A DNA stretch of 64,000 nt from Deltaproteobacteria bacterium (GTDB lineage: Bacteria > Desulfobacterota_D > UBA1144 > Nemesobacterales > Nemesobacteraceae), in assembly GCA_029262295.1 (NCBI GenBank), contig JAJCZR010000037.1, forward strand, positions 1 through 64,000, written 5' to 3'. Under the pieces are notes generated by a model that saw nothing but the letters and a program-made list of their open reading frames with translations, was not told where the DNA came from and made no database searches. Shown one piece after another: positions 29,345 to 39,603 of this stretch. The translations under genes and the position numbers were made by a program. The number at the start of each line of letters is the position of its first letter. Positions within the stretch are counted from its first letter, which is position 1.

Positions 29345-29806
29345 ATGTTAACAAGAAAACAACATCTACCTATATTACTTTCAATTCTTTTAATTTCTCT
29401 CATTTTTATGCACTCTGTATATGCAAAAGACATAAAGAAGAAAGTTATTAAAGAAACCCAACTAGATGAACAAATAGAGTTGTTTTGCAATGAATATTGC
29501 CAGGGGAACAAGAAAAAAGGTTATTTAAAAAGTATTACACTAGATAAGATTAACCCTGATAATTATAGAGTGGTTGGAAGAGCGGCACTTCAGAGTAAAC
29601 ATGTGTATGCAAACTATGTTGTCTATAACCACACTGTAATAATTAATACATTTGGAACTTTAAATCCAAATAGCTGTGAACTCAGGGTTGATGAAATATT
29701 TGTACAAAATGATTTTAACAATATTTTCACAAAACTTATTCAAAACCAGTCAGATATTATTGGGAGGAAGGAGTCAGTGCCTGATTGTAAGAAATTTTTA
29801 AATTGA
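29345..29806 (+). CDS. Hypothetical secreted protein
   Basis: Signal peptide ending SVYAKD, Cys-containing mature part; no recognised family; 3' end overlaps the convergent gene. Confidence 0.6.
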   Translation: MLTRKQHLPILLSILLISLIFMHSVYAKDIKKKVIKETQLDEQIELFCNEYCQGNKKKGYLKSITLDKINPDNYRVVGRAALQSKHVYANYVVYNHTVIINTFGTLNPNSCELRVDEIFVQNDFNNIFTKLIQNQSDIIGRKESVPDCKKFLN

Positions 29807-31058
29807 TTTTTGAAAACACTTCTTCATAGTTTGGGTTATCTACATCCACAAAAATAAATTTATTATCAATTATTTCTTTACTCAAAAAAGGATATTTAGG
29901 TGATACTTTCTTATATAAAACTATAACTTGAGGAATATTTGTAATATCAAAATAAACAGCAAGAAATTTTGGAATCATACTTTGTTGATTACCAACTAAT
30001 ATGATATCTGCCTCAAATATTGAGTGAATGAGGCTGTGTAGTTTTTCCTTATCTTCTCCAATAATTAATTTAGAATTTCTAATGCTTTTAAGTATTTTGA
30101 AATAATTTCTATCATAGTCACTTTCACTTTTTATCAATAAGAATTTCTGTTTTTTTGTTAATTTAAGCTTATCAGCTCTATTGTAAATTCCTTTAAAAGC
30201 TCTTTTGAAGCCATCTGAAAAAAAAATGATTGAAAATTTATTTTCATCATAAAAAGAAACTAGTTTTTCTAAAAAGTTTTTAAATACATATGCTTCAATA
30301 TTCCTGTGACTCTTTATTTGTGCGAGACTATCAAGTTCCTCAAAGGAATCCTCGATGTACTTATACATAGAATATGAAGATATATAAGTTTTCCATGGTG
30401 TTTTAATTACACCAGTATCGCCTTGTCTTATATGAACTAGTACTTTTAACTTTTTATCATCAAATTTAGACACAAAATTACTGTTTTCTCTTTGTTCAAA
30501 ATATTTTTCCCTTAATTCTAATTCATTTTGAGATAACGGAATATTTAAAAAAATAGGTTTTAGTAAACTTCTTCCCGATTGTTGCATCTTAAAAAGGATA
30601 AACTTGTGGGAGTTGCTACAACTTGATAAAGCTTTTTTAATAGAATTCTTGAGATTATTTAGTGAATTTTCATTGTTTTTGCAAACAAGTTCATTGTCAA
30701 AAACAACTTCAATTTTTGAAAAATTATTAAGGTTTAAAGTCTTATTTCTTTCATTCAAAGACTTATTAAAACCTATAAAATCAAACACATCTGAATTAGG
30801 ATTGATTTTCAACTTAATTTTCTCTAAAACTTTTTGAAATCTTAAAAGTATTTTCAGAAACAAGTTGTTTGAATTTAATTCTCTAATGTCAGAGCTTCTG
30901 GAGGATTTAAAATCAGTATGATAGTATTGAAAACCCATTGAACAACCCAGTCTATATAGTGCATCAAACTGGTTTAATTTATCCGTAAAACCTGAAACTT
31001 TTGTTGGAATTATAGTAAAACAAGTTTTTTGTTTTGCCTGAAATTCTTTATTAGTCAT
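29757..31058 (-). CDS. Hypothetical protein with fucosyltransferase-like (GT11/GT23/NodZ-type) features
   Basis: KVLVHIRQGDTGVIKTPW, FSIIFFSDGFKRAF, ADIILVGNQQSMIPKFLAVYFD recall HIRRGD/SDD/QSS-F motifs of fucosyltransferases. Confidence 0.5.
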   Translation of the reverse strand: MTNKEFQAKQKTCFTIIPTKVSGFTDKLNQFDALYRLGCSMGFQYYHTDFKSSRSSDIRELNSNNLFLKILLRFQKVLEKIKLKINPNSDVFDFIGFNKSLNERNKTLNLNNFSKIEVVFDNELVCKNNENSLNNLKNSIKKALSSCSNSHKFILFKMQQSGRSLLKPIFLNIPLSQNELELREKYFEQRENSNFVSKFDDKKLKVLVHIRQGDTGVIKTPWKTYISSYSMYKYIEDSFEELDSLAQIKSHRNIEAYVFKNFLEKLVSFYDENKFSIIFFSDGFKRAFKGIYNRADKLKLTKKQKFLLIKSESDYDRNYFKILKSIRNSKLIIGEDKEKLHSLIHSIFEADIILVGNQQSMIPKFLAVYFDITNIPQVIVLYKKVSPKYPFLSKEIIDNKFIFVDVDNPNYEEVFSKINLKISYNQALTPSSQ

Positions 31059-31081
31059 AGAAACATCTTAAAAAACAAACA

Positions 31082-32017
31082 TTAATCAAGAAATTGCTTT
31101 ACTCTATTAATAATAGATTTTAGTTCTGTATTATTATCAAACCATTCTATTTCTTTATCCGCACGAAGCCATGTCATTTGTCGTTTAGAAAATCTTTTTG
31201 AATCTCTTTTAATAACTTCCACAGCCCTATCCAGAGTTAAATTGTTATCCAGATATTGATTAACCTGTTTATAACCGATGGATTTCATAGGTTTAAGATC
31301 AGGACCAAAACCAATATCTCTAAGATTCTTTACTTCGTCAACAAAACCATCTCCAAACATTTGGTCCACTCGTTTATCTATTCTATTTCTCAGATCTTCT
31401 CTTTCAACACCTATTCCAATTTTTAATGTGTCGAATCTTTTATCCTGAAAAGCATGTTCTTCTTGATGTTCGCTGATTGATTTTCCTGTGAGCTGGTAGA
31501 CTTCAAGAGCACGTTCTATTCTTACATAGTCATTTTTATTAATCCTTTTTGCAGATTCGGGATCGATCATTTTCAAGCGTTTATGAAGAGAAGATGTTCC
31601 TTCTTTCTCTCTAAGTTTTTTTAATTCAGCTCTAAATTTCTTATCAACTCCAATATTTTCAAGTAGACCGGAGAGCAAAACCTTCACATAAAGAAAAGTA
31701 CCACCAACAATTATAATTTTTTTTTCTTCTTTTAAGAGTTGTTCAATTTTTGCAAGTGCGAGATCTCTATAGACACCTGCATTACAGTCTTCAGTCGGCT
31801 CTAATACATCTATTAAATGATGTGGAACTTCTTTTCTTTCCTGTATTGTAGGTTTGGCAGTACCTATATCAAGGTATTTATAAATCTGAAGAGAATCGGC
31901 ACTTATAATTGAAGCGCCAATTCTCTTTGCAATCTCTATTCCTAACTTTGTTTTGCCAACGGCTGTTGGACCAAGAATTACAATTAACTTAGGTTTTTTA
32001 TTTTCGCTCTTACTCAA
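31082..32017 (-). CDS. miaA: tRNA dimethylallyltransferase MiaA
   Basis: LIVILGPTAVGKTKLGIEIAKRI, SADSLQIYKYLDIGTAKPT. Confidence 0.96.
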   Translation of the reverse strand: MSKSENKKPKLIVILGPTAVGKTKLGIEIAKRIGASIISADSLQIYKYLDIGTAKPTIQERKEVPHHLIDVLEPTEDCNAGVYRDLALAKIEQLLKEEKKIIIVGGTFLYVKVLLSGLLENIGVDKKFRAELKKLREKEGTSSLHKRLKMIDPESAKRINKNDYVRIERALEVYQLTGKSISEHQEEHAFQDKRFDTLKIGIGVEREDLRNRIDKRVDQMFGDGFVDEVKNLRDIGFGPDLKPMKSIGYKQVNQYLDNNLTLDRAVEVIKRDSKRFSKRQMTWLRADKEIEWFDNNTELKSIINRVKQFLD

Positions 32018-32023
32018 ATAACT

Positions 32024-34132
32024 TTACTTATAGTCAGCTATGTTCTCATCCAGTGCAGCTTTTCTGCTCAATCTGACTTTACCATCCCTTTCAACCATGA
32101 TGCATTTTACAAGGACTTCGTCCTTTTCATTTACAACATCTGTAACATTTTTCACCCTTTCATTTGCAAGTTCAGAAATATGCACAAGACCGTCCTTACC
32201 GTTTTTAAGCTCAACAATTGCACCAAAATCGAGGATACGTTTTACTACACCAAGGTATGATTTCCCAACTTCGAGATCTGTTATGAGGTCTTCAATATAT
32301 TTCTTTGCATTTTCACACGATTCTCCATCAGGTGATGCAATATTTATAATCCCATCATCATTGATATCAATCTGTACACCGGTTTCTTCAATAATCTTCT
32401 TGATGGTTTTTCCACCCTGTCCGATTACATCCTTGATCTTGTTTTTATCGATCTGCATTGTTAATATTCTGGGAGCAAATTCAGAAAGTTCGTTACTTGG
32501 AGCATCAATCACTTCTCCCATTTTTGAAAGAATATGCATTCTTCCTTCATGAGCCTGGTTTAAGGCTTTATTAAGAATCTCTTTTGTTATACCCTTTATT
32601 TTTATATCCATCTGAAGAGCGGTAATTCCGTTTTTTGTACCGGCAACTTTGAAATCCATGTCGCCCAGATGATCTTCATCACCAAGAATATCAGAGAGAA
32701 TAACAAATTCTTCCCCTTCTTTTATCAGTCCCATCGCAATCCCTGCCACAGCACCACTAATTGGCACACCAGCATTCATAAGGGAAAGTGAAGAACCACA
32801 AACGGTGGCCATTGAAGATGAACCGTTTGATTCAAGCACTTCTGAGACAATCCTGATTGTGTATGGAAACTCTTCTTTTGGAGGGAGTACAGGCTTGATA
32901 GCCCTTTCTGCTAATGCACCGTGGCCTATTTCCCTTCTGCCCGGGCCTAGCCTAAAGCTTGTCTCTCCAACAGAATAAGGTGGAAAGTTGTAATGAAGCA
33001 TAAAACTTTTTGTAATATCACCATCCAGTGCATCTATTCTTTGTTCATCGTAAGCTGTTCCAAGAGTGGCAACCACAGCAGCCTGGGTTTCTCCCCTTGT
33101 AAACACAGATGAACCGTGAGTCCTGGGAAGAAATCCAATCTCGCTTGTTATTGGCCTTACAGTTGTGAAATCCCTGCCGTCTGGCCTTACTTTCTCATTT
33201 ACAATAATTCCTCTTACCATATCCTTTAAAAGCTTATCGTAAGCCTTTCCAACATGATCTTCCTTTTCTTCAAACCTATCACCAAAGCTCTCCTTCATAT
33301 CTGAAAGAACCTCTCTAACCAGATCACTTCTGGAGGATTTGGAATCTACAATAATATTTTCTCTTAATCTGTCTTTTGCAAAAACCGCAACAGCTTCACT
33401 AACCTCGGCATCTATCTCAGCTTTTTTAACTTCTCTTTTTGGTACTTCAATACCATCTATAAAACGTTTTTGTAAATCAATGAGCTTCCTGGCGGCATCA
33501 TGTGCAAATATCAAGGCATCTACCACTGCTTCCTCACTAACCTCTTTTGAACCACCTTCCACCATTACAAGTGCCTCTTCAGTGCAGACTACTGTAATAT
33601 CCATATCACTTTTTTCAGCCTGTTCTTTTGTAGGGTTTATTATAAACTCCCCGTCAACCCTTCCAACTGTAACCCCTGCAATAGGACCATCAAAAGGTAT
33701 ATCGGAAACCATAATCGCAGCCGATGATGCCGTAAGGGCAAGCACTCCGGGATCATTTTCCTGATCCGATGACATAACTGTTATTATTACCTGAGTGGAA
33801 TAACTAAACTCCTTTGGTATTAATGGCCTGATAGGCCTGTCAATAAGTCTTGAAGTCAGGACTTCAAATTCTGAAGGCCTTCCCTCTCTTTTGAAATATC
33901 CGCCAGGAATTTTTCCTGCGGCATAGGATTTTTCCTGATAGTTTATAGTTAGTGGTAAAAAATCCTCATCAATTCGATCTCTAGATGCAACAACAGTGGC
34001 TAAAACAGATGTTCCGCCGCATGAGGCCAAGACTGCACCACTTGCCTGTTTTGCAAGTTTTCCTGTTTCAAATCTGTAATCTCTTCCAAATAGGTTTTCT
34101 TCTATAACTCTATAGTCGTTCGACACGTTCAC
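32024..34132 (-). CDS. pnp: Polyribonucleotide nucleotidyltransferase
   Basis: Duplicated RNase PH domains, FTRGETQAAVVATLGTA, KH (VIGQGGKTIKKIIEETG) and S1 domains. Confidence 0.98.
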   Translation of the reverse strand: MNVSNDYRVIEENLFGRDYRFETGKLAKQASGAVLASCGGTSVLATVVASRDRIDEDFLPLTINYQEKSYAAGKIPGGYFKREGRPSEFEVLTSRLIDRPIRPLIPKEFSYSTQVIITVMSSDQENDPGVLALTASSAAIMVSDIPFDGPIAGVTVGRVDGEFIINPTKEQAEKSDMDITVVCTEEALVMVEGGSKEVSEEAVVDALIFAHDAARKLIDLQKRFIDGIEVPKREVKKAEIDAEVSEAVAVFAKDRLRENIIVDSKSSRSDLVREVLSDMKESFGDRFEEKEDHVGKAYDKLLKDMVRGIIVNEKVRPDGRDFTTVRPITSEIGFLPRTHGSSVFTRGETQAAVVATLGTAYDEQRIDALDGDITKSFMLHYNFPPYSVGETSFRLGPGRREIGHGALAERAIKPVLPPKEEFPYTIRIVSEVLESNGSSSMATVCGSSLSLMNAGVPISGAVAGIAMGLIKEGEEFVILSDILGDEDHLGDMDFKVAGTKNGITALQMDIKIKGITKEILNKALNQAHEGRMHILSKMGEVIDAPSNELSEFAPRILTMQIDKNKIKDVIGQGGKTIKKIIEETGVQIDINDDGIINIASPDGESCENAKKYIEDLITDLEVGKSYLGVVKRILDFGAIVELKNGKDGLVHISELANERVKNVTDVVNEKDEVLVKCIMVERDGKVRLSRKAALDENIADYK

Positions 34133-34144
34133 TCTCCTTAGGTG

Positions 34145-34414
34145 CTAACGTCTTAGGCCAAGTCTGGCAATTAGTTCACCATATTCGCCTGGCTTAACTC
34201 TTTTTAGATAATTTAGTAATTTTCTTCTTTTAGCAACTAATGAAACCAAACCTTTTCTTGAATGATTGTCCTTCGGTGCATTTTCCATATGAACTGAAAG
34301 TTCCTGTATCCTTTTACTCAGTATTCCCACCTGCACTTCAGCAGAACCTACATCCTGTGGGTGTTTTTGAAACTCACTAATAACCTGAGCTTTGTCTTCG
34401 CTGTCGAGAGCCAT
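34145..34414 (-). CDS. rpsO: 30S ribosomal protein S15
   Basis: DVGSAEVQVGILSKRIQELSVHM, DNHSRKGLVSLVAKRRKLLNYLK. Confidence 0.98.
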   Translation of the reverse strand: MALDSEDKAQVISEFQKHPQDVGSAEVQVGILSKRIQELSVHMENAPKDNHSRKGLVSLVAKRRKLLNYLKRVKPGEYGELIARLGLRR

Positions 34415-34436
34415 TGGCTTCCCTCCTCATAAAATA

Positions 34437-35348
34437 TTAATTAAGTACCCTTAAATGCTGGAAAATTATATCCTCATCTTCGGCATATTCAAATTCAGAT
34501 GAACTAATCTTGGCCTCTGAGAGGGAAATTACTTCTCCTTCAAAAAGGGTTTTAATTATATCCATTTTATCAAAATTTGGTAATAAAATTTTTAAAAGTG
34601 ATTTTTTAGTGATCTGTCTTCCATTTTTGATCATTTCGGTAAGCTCAAGATCTATATTAATACTTATATAACCACTTAAGATTTCACTTGCAGAAAGAAT
34701 ATTGTACCTTCCAGACTCTATCTCATTAAAGCTATAAGAGTTTTCAATAATAAAGTTTCCACTACCCAACCTTCTAAGAGAAGATAGATGGGCCCCGCAA
34801 CCAAGCTTATCCCCAATATCTGAAGCTAAAGCCCTTACATAGGTTCCTTTTGAACAATTAACATAAACTTTAATAACTGGAGGATTAAACTCTTGAAGCT
34901 TTATCTCATGAATAAATATCTCTCTTGGTTCCCTTTCAACTTCAAGGCCTTTTCTTGCAAGATTGTATAGCCTCTCACCTTTTATTTTTAGAGCAGAAAA
35001 CATCGGAGGAACCTGTTTTACCCTGCCTTTAAAACAACTCATAACGCTTTCCACATTAGACTTTTCAATTCCATCTACACTCTTTTCGGAAATAATCTCA
35101 CCAGTATAATCCATTGTATTAGTTGAAGTGCCCAGCTCAATTTCAGCAGCATATTGTTTTGTTTCTTCACAAAGATAAGGAATAAGTTTTGTAGCTTTAT
35201 TAAAACAAACGGGAAGAACACCTGTTGCAAATGGGTCGAGTGTGCCGGTATGGCCGGCTTTTTTTATATCAAGAATCTTTTTTAACCTCGAAACTGCCTG
35301 ATGAGATGTACAATCTGCTGGTTTATCAAGAATAAGTAGTCCATTCAT
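34437..35348 (-). CDS. truB: tRNA pseudouridine(55) synthase TruB
   Basis: GLLILDKPADCTSHQAVSRLKKIL, GHTGTLDPFATGVLPVC. Confidence 0.96.
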   Translation of the reverse strand: MNGLLILDKPADCTSHQAVSRLKKILDIKKAGHTGTLDPFATGVLPVCFNKATKLIPYLCEETKQYAAEIELGTSTNTMDYTGEIISEKSVDGIEKSNVESVMSCFKGRVKQVPPMFSALKIKGERLYNLARKGLEVEREPREIFIHEIKLQEFNPPVIKVYVNCSKGTYVRALASDIGDKLGCGAHLSSLRRLGSGNFIIENSYSFNEIESGRYNILSASEILSGYISINIDLELTEMIKNGRQITKKSLLKILLPNFDKMDIIKTLFEGEVISLSEAKISSSEFEYAEDEDIIFQHLRVLN

Positions 35349-36326
35349 TCATCTAAGCTCTTTTTTAATAGAACTGTAGAGCTTTGATTTTGCATCTTTT
35401 ATTGAACCTGCAACTCTACACCCGGCTGCCTTTTTATGACCACCACCACCATAGCCCTTTGCAATATTGGCTACATCCACATATTCTTTGGAGCGAAGGC
35501 TTGCCTTCCAGTCTGAATTTCCATTTATACATTCTTCGCGCAGCATAACTGCCACTTCTACCCCTTCTATAGATCTTGGAATATTCACCAGGCCTTCTGT
35601 ATCAACCCGGCTTGTCTTGGTTAGATCAAACATTTTTTTATCAACATGAATAAATGCAATTTTACCGGATTCATCAAGATCCAGAGTTCCAAGTGCCATA
35701 CTTTTTAATTTTATTTTTTTTACAGATTCTGTATCAAAGATTTTCTGCGAAATTTTTTCGGGGTCAACCCCAATACTCACAAGATCACCGGCAATATGAA
35801 AAGTTTCAGAATATGTGTTTGAGTATCTAAATGATCCAGTATCACCAACAATAGTTGCAAAAATATTTTCGGCGATGTCTTTATCAATTTCAATTCCCAT
35901 ATGCTTAATTAATTTATAGATTAGAATTCCAGTTGAAGAAGCATCAGGATCAACAATGATGTTTGCCCCATTGAGGCCGTTTGTCTTATGATGATCGATA
36001 AAAAGCATATCAATCCTGGTTTTTTTTGTATAATTTGCAAAATCTTCACCAGGCCGCATTGTATCTGCACAATCAAGCACTATAGCAGTTGATACTTCTG
36101 AATCTATAAGATCAAGGGAATCTTTTATAAGATGTGAACCTGGAAGAAATTTAAGATAATGAAGCTCATCTTTATTATACATTTCAACAGCTTTTCCAAT
36201 CTTGGTTAGGGCAAGCCCCAATGCCAGGGTTGAACCAATTGCATCACAATCAGGATTTTCATGTGCAACTATCAATAATTTGCTGCTATCCAGAATATGT
36301 TGAGAAACTTCTTCAAAATTAATCAT
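35349..36326 (-). CDS. nrnA: DHH-family phosphoesterase, NrnA-like (bifunctional oligoribonuclease/PAP phosphatase)
   Basis: HENPDCDAIGSTLALGLAL, LFIDHHKTNG, C-terminal GGGGHKKAAGC DHHA1. Confidence 0.93.
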   Translation of the reverse strand: MINFEEVSQHILDSSKLLIVAHENPDCDAIGSTLALGLALTKIGKAVEMYNKDELHYLKFLPGSHLIKDSLDLIDSEVSTAIVLDCADTMRPGEDFANYTKKTRIDMLFIDHHKTNGLNGANIIVDPDASSTGILIYKLIKHMGIEIDKDIAENIFATIVGDTGSFRYSNTYSETFHIAGDLVSIGVDPEKISQKIFDTESVKKIKLKSMALGTLDLDESGKIAFIHVDKKMFDLTKTSRVDTEGLVNIPRSIEGVEVAVMLREECINGNSDWKASLRSKEYVDVANIAKGYGGGGHKKAAGCRVAGSIKDAKSKLYSSIKKELR

Positions 36327-36672
36327 CGACGCTGTCTTTTATTATTTGATCAAGCCTTTGGCTCTGATCTATAAATTGATCATACTCAAATTCTATATTT
36401 GGGATTTTTTTAATCCTCAGTCTTTTTGAAAGTTGGGTTTTTATATGGCCTGTGGCACTTCTTAGACCTTCTAAAACTTCATTCTCATCAATATCATCAA
36501 GAAGGGGCTTAAAAAATATTTTTGCATATCCCATATCATCTGTAACTTTTATGCCGGTTATAGATATTGATGAAACCCGTGGGTCTTTGATTTCCCCTCT
36601 TGTAATCATATTTGAAATTTCTTTAACAAGCAGATCTGAAATTCTGGCAGACCTTTTATAGCTGTGCCCCAA
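36319..36672 (-). CDS. rbfA: Ribosome-binding factor A
   Basis: RSARISDLLVKEISNMITRGEIKDPRVSSISITGIKVTDD. Confidence 0.93.
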   Translation of the reverse strand: MGHSYKRSARISDLLVKEISNMITRGEIKDPRVSSISITGIKVTDDMGYAKIFFKPLLDDIDENEVLEGLRSATGHIKTQLSKRLRIKKIPNIEFEYDQFIDQSQRLDQIIKDSVDD

Positions 36673-36681
36673 GACTATCTC

Positions 36682-36972
36682 CTAAAAATGAATGACCTCT
36701 TTCTCTTCATTATTAATGAAAGAACCTGAAATTTGCTGAATGTAAAAAAACGCCTGATCTAAAATTGAATCCACAAAGGAAGCTTCATTTGAGACTATTG
36801 ACAAACCCACTGTAGATTTGTTCCATTTATCCAAAGAGCCAACTTCTGCAATAGATATATTTGGGAACCTTGATTTTGTTTTACCTATTAAACTTTTTAC
36901 TTGTCTTCTTTTATCTTTTAAAGACTGATTACCTTCCATGTAAATATCAAATTTCAATATCCCGACAACCAT
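36682..36972 (-). CDS. DUF503 (YlxP-like) protein
   Basis: SLKDKRRQVKSLIGKTKSRFPNISIAEVGSLDKWNKSTVGL; between rbfA and infB. Confidence 0.9.
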   Translation of the reverse strand: MVVGILKFDIYMEGNQSLKDKRRQVKSLIGKTKSRFPNISIAEVGSLDKWNKSTVGLSIVSNEASFVDSILDQAFFYIQQISGSFINNEEKEVIHF

Positions 36973-36982
36973 TCAAAGGTAT

Positions 36983-39577
36983 CTATAGTGTTTGTTTTAT
37001 CTCTTCAAACATATAGAGTTCAAAAACATCACCAACTTTTATATCATTAAAATTTTCAATTGTTATTCCACACTCAAATCCTGTTTGCACTTCTTTTGCA
37101 TCATCCTTAAAACGCTTTAAGGAACTTAACTTTCCATCGTAAGTAATTACCCCTTCACGAAGTACCCTTGCCTTATCATCTCTTCCGACTTTTCCATCTG
37201 TAACCATACAACCAGCAATTGTACCTATCCTGGATATATGAAAAGTTTCCCTTACTTCAACATGTCCTGTAATTACTTCTTTTAGAACAGGCTCAAGCAG
37301 GCCTTCCATTGCATCTCTGATTCTGCTCACAACATCATAAATAATTGAATGAAGCTCAAAAGATACTTTTTCCTTTTCAGCTATTGAGAGTGCATTATTG
37401 TCAGGCCTTACATTAAATCCAACAACAATAGCGTTAGAAGCGCTGGCAAGCACAACATCTGTTTCGCTAATTCCACCTACACCTGTGTGAACTATTTTCA
37501 CAACACATTTTTCAGTGGAAAGTTTTTCAATCGATTCTTTAAGTGCTTCAACAGAACCCTGGGTATCACCTTTAATAATTATAGGTAGTTCTTTTACTTC
37601 TTCTTTTTCAAGAGAATCAAATAGATCCTCAAGCGATATCTTATTTGTATTTGGGGAATGAATATTAATCTTGTCTTCACGATGGGTAATAATATCTTTT
37701 GCGTCTTTTTCACCTTTCACTACATAAAACATATCGCCAGCTTCGGGTACTCCAGACAGTCCCATAATCTCAACTGGCATAGATGGCCCGGCCTCTTTAA
37801 CTCTTTTGCCATTATCATCCAAAAGTGCTTTTACTTTTCCATAATTAAGCCCTGATATAACATAGTCACCAACTTTGAGGGTCCCTTCTTTTACGATAAC
37901 AGTCGATAGTGCACCTCTACCCTTATCAAGCTCGGCTTCTACCACAACCCCATTTGCCCTTATATCTATTGCAGCTTTTAACTCCAGAAGATCAGACTGA
38001 AGTAATATAATTTCCAAGAGTTCCTTGATTCCAATTTTGCTTTTTGCTGATACTTCTGCAAAAAGTGTATCTCCACCCCACTCCTCAGAAATAAGACCTA
38101 TTTCGGAAAGTTCTCTTTTTATTTTTTCAGGATCAGCGCCGTCTTTATCAATTTTGTTAATAGCAACAATGATTGGCACTTCTGCTGCTTTGGCATGGTT
38201 AACAGCTTCCACAGTTTGCGGCATCACTCCATCATCAGCAGCCACCACAAGAATTACTATATCTGTAATGCTTGCTCCTCTGGCCCTCATGGAAGTAAAA
38301 GCTTCATGACCTGGAGTATCAACAAAAACAACACTCCCATCATTTACTTTAACTTTATATGCACCTATGTGCTGTGTAATTCCACCTGCCTCACCATCAA
38401 CAACATTAGCTTCCCTTATTGTGTCAAGCAAAGTTGTTTTTCCATGATCAACATGCCCCATCACAGTTACAACAGGAGGACGAGAAATAATTTCCTTTCC
38501 GCTTTCAATATCTACATCTATAAGAAATTCTTCTTCTTCAAATTTTTGAACTACTACCTCGTAACCAAATTCATCCGCAATCAGAGTTGCAGTATCTGTA
38601 TCTATCAACTCATTAATTGTGGCAGGTGTGCCCAATTGCATTAATTTTTTTATTATTCCACCAGCCTTTATTGACATTAATTTTGCAAGATCTCCCACTG
38701 AAACTGTTTCACCAATCTTCACAACTCTCTTAGTAGGTGGGACCGTGGAAATTGTTGAGCCACCTGCAATTCCATCTGAGGATACACCCCGTCGTGAACC
38801 TCTTGCATTTCTTCCGCCTGACCTTCTTCTTGAATCAGATCCATGCCTCAGCTTTGGCCTTCTTTCATCAACAACATATTCTCTTTTTCTGCTAGGTAAC
38901 TTGGTCCTGAATGCCTTTTTCAGTTCTTCTAATGAATCTTCATCAATTATTTCTTCTTTTTTCGGTTTTTTCTTTTTACCCTTTTTCTTTTTAATATCTT
39001 CTTCAGCCGCACTATCACCTTTTTTAGGTGATTTGGCCGAAACTTTTTTCTTTTCAGTTTCTTCTTCGGGAATATCCTTCGATTCTGTGGCAATATCTAC
39101 CACATCTTGTTGTGTTTCAGGAGAAAGTTCTTCTTTAGCTTCTTCTTTTGCTTCAACTACATCTTCTTTCTCAACTGGTTTTTCTTCAACTTCAACCTCG
39201 GAAACTTCTTCTGTGATAGTATCATCTTCAGCAACAGTTGTTTCTTCAACGGTTTCTTCTGATTCTTCTTTTACTTCAGATCGTTTCTTCTTTCTTAAGA
39301 CAACTCTTGAACCAGTTCTTCTTTCAACAATTTCCTGTCCACTATCTGACTTGAAAACTTTTACTTTCTCTTCTTTTCCTTCAACCTCTTCTGGCTTGGC
39401 AACAGAACTGATACCATTAGAAACGGATAAAGAATCCTTTATCTTTTGTGCATGCTCTTCACTAACAGAGCTTGCGTGGCTTTTAAGCTCAAACCCCAGT
39501 TCCTTACCTGCACTTATCACCTGCGCATTTGTAAGTCCAAGTTCTCTTGATATTTCATATACCCTAACTTTAGGCAT
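36983..39577 (-). CDS. infB: Translation initiation factor IF-2
   Basis: [52 protein letters not shown]. Confidence 0.98.
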   Translation of the reverse strand: MPKVRVYEISRELGLTNAQVISAGKELGFELKSHASSVSEEHAQKIKDSLSVSNGISSVAKPEEVEGKEEKVKVFKSDSGQEIVERRTGSRVVLRKKKRSEVKEESEETVEETTVAEDDTITEEVSEVEVEEKPVEKEDVVEAKEEAKEELSPETQQDVVDIATESKDIPEEETEKKKVSAKSPKKGDSAAEEDIKKKKGKKKKPKKEEIIDEDSLEELKKAFRTKLPSRKREYVVDERRPKLRHGSDSRRRSGGRNARGSRRGVSSDGIAGGSTISTVPPTKRVVKIGETVSVGDLAKLMSIKAGGIIKKLMQLGTPATINELIDTDTATLIADEFGYEVVVQKFEEEEFLIDVDIESGKEIISRPPVVTVMGHVDHGKTTLLDTIREANVVDGEAGGITQHIGAYKVKVNDGSVVFVDTPGHEAFTSMRARGASITDIVILVVAADDGVMPQTVEAVNHAKAAEVPIIVAINKIDKDGADPEKIKRELSEIGLISEEWGGDTLFAEVSAKSKIGIKELLEIILLQSDLLELKAAIDIRANGVVVEAELDKGRGALSTVIVKEGTLKVGDYVISGLNYGKVKALLDDNGKRVKEAGPSMPVEIMGLSGVPEAGDMFYVVKGEKDAKDIITHREDKINIHSPNTNKISLEDLFDSLEKEEVKELPIIIKGDTQGSVEALKESIEKLSTEKCVVKIVHTGVGGISETDVVLASASNAIVVGFNVRPDNNALSIAEKEKVSFELHSIIYDVVSRIRDAMEGLLEPVLKEVITGHVEVRETFHISRIGTIAGCMVTDGKVGRDDKARVLREGVITYDGKLSSLKRFKDDAKEVQTGFECGITIENFNDIKVGDVFELYMFEEIKQTL

Positions 39578-39603
39578 TCCACATTTCCCGTAAAAATTTA
39601 TAT

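Noticed and set aside
32040-32552. 170-aa plus-strand ORF
   Set aside because: Antisense shadow of pnp; no recognisable domain or SD
33339-33764. 141-aa plus-strand ORF
   Set aside because: Antisense shadow of pnp
38619-39593. 324-aa plus-strand ORF, Ser/Phe-rich
   Set aside because: Exact antisense of the low-complexity infB N-terminus; composition is an artefact of the Glu/Lys-rich sense strand
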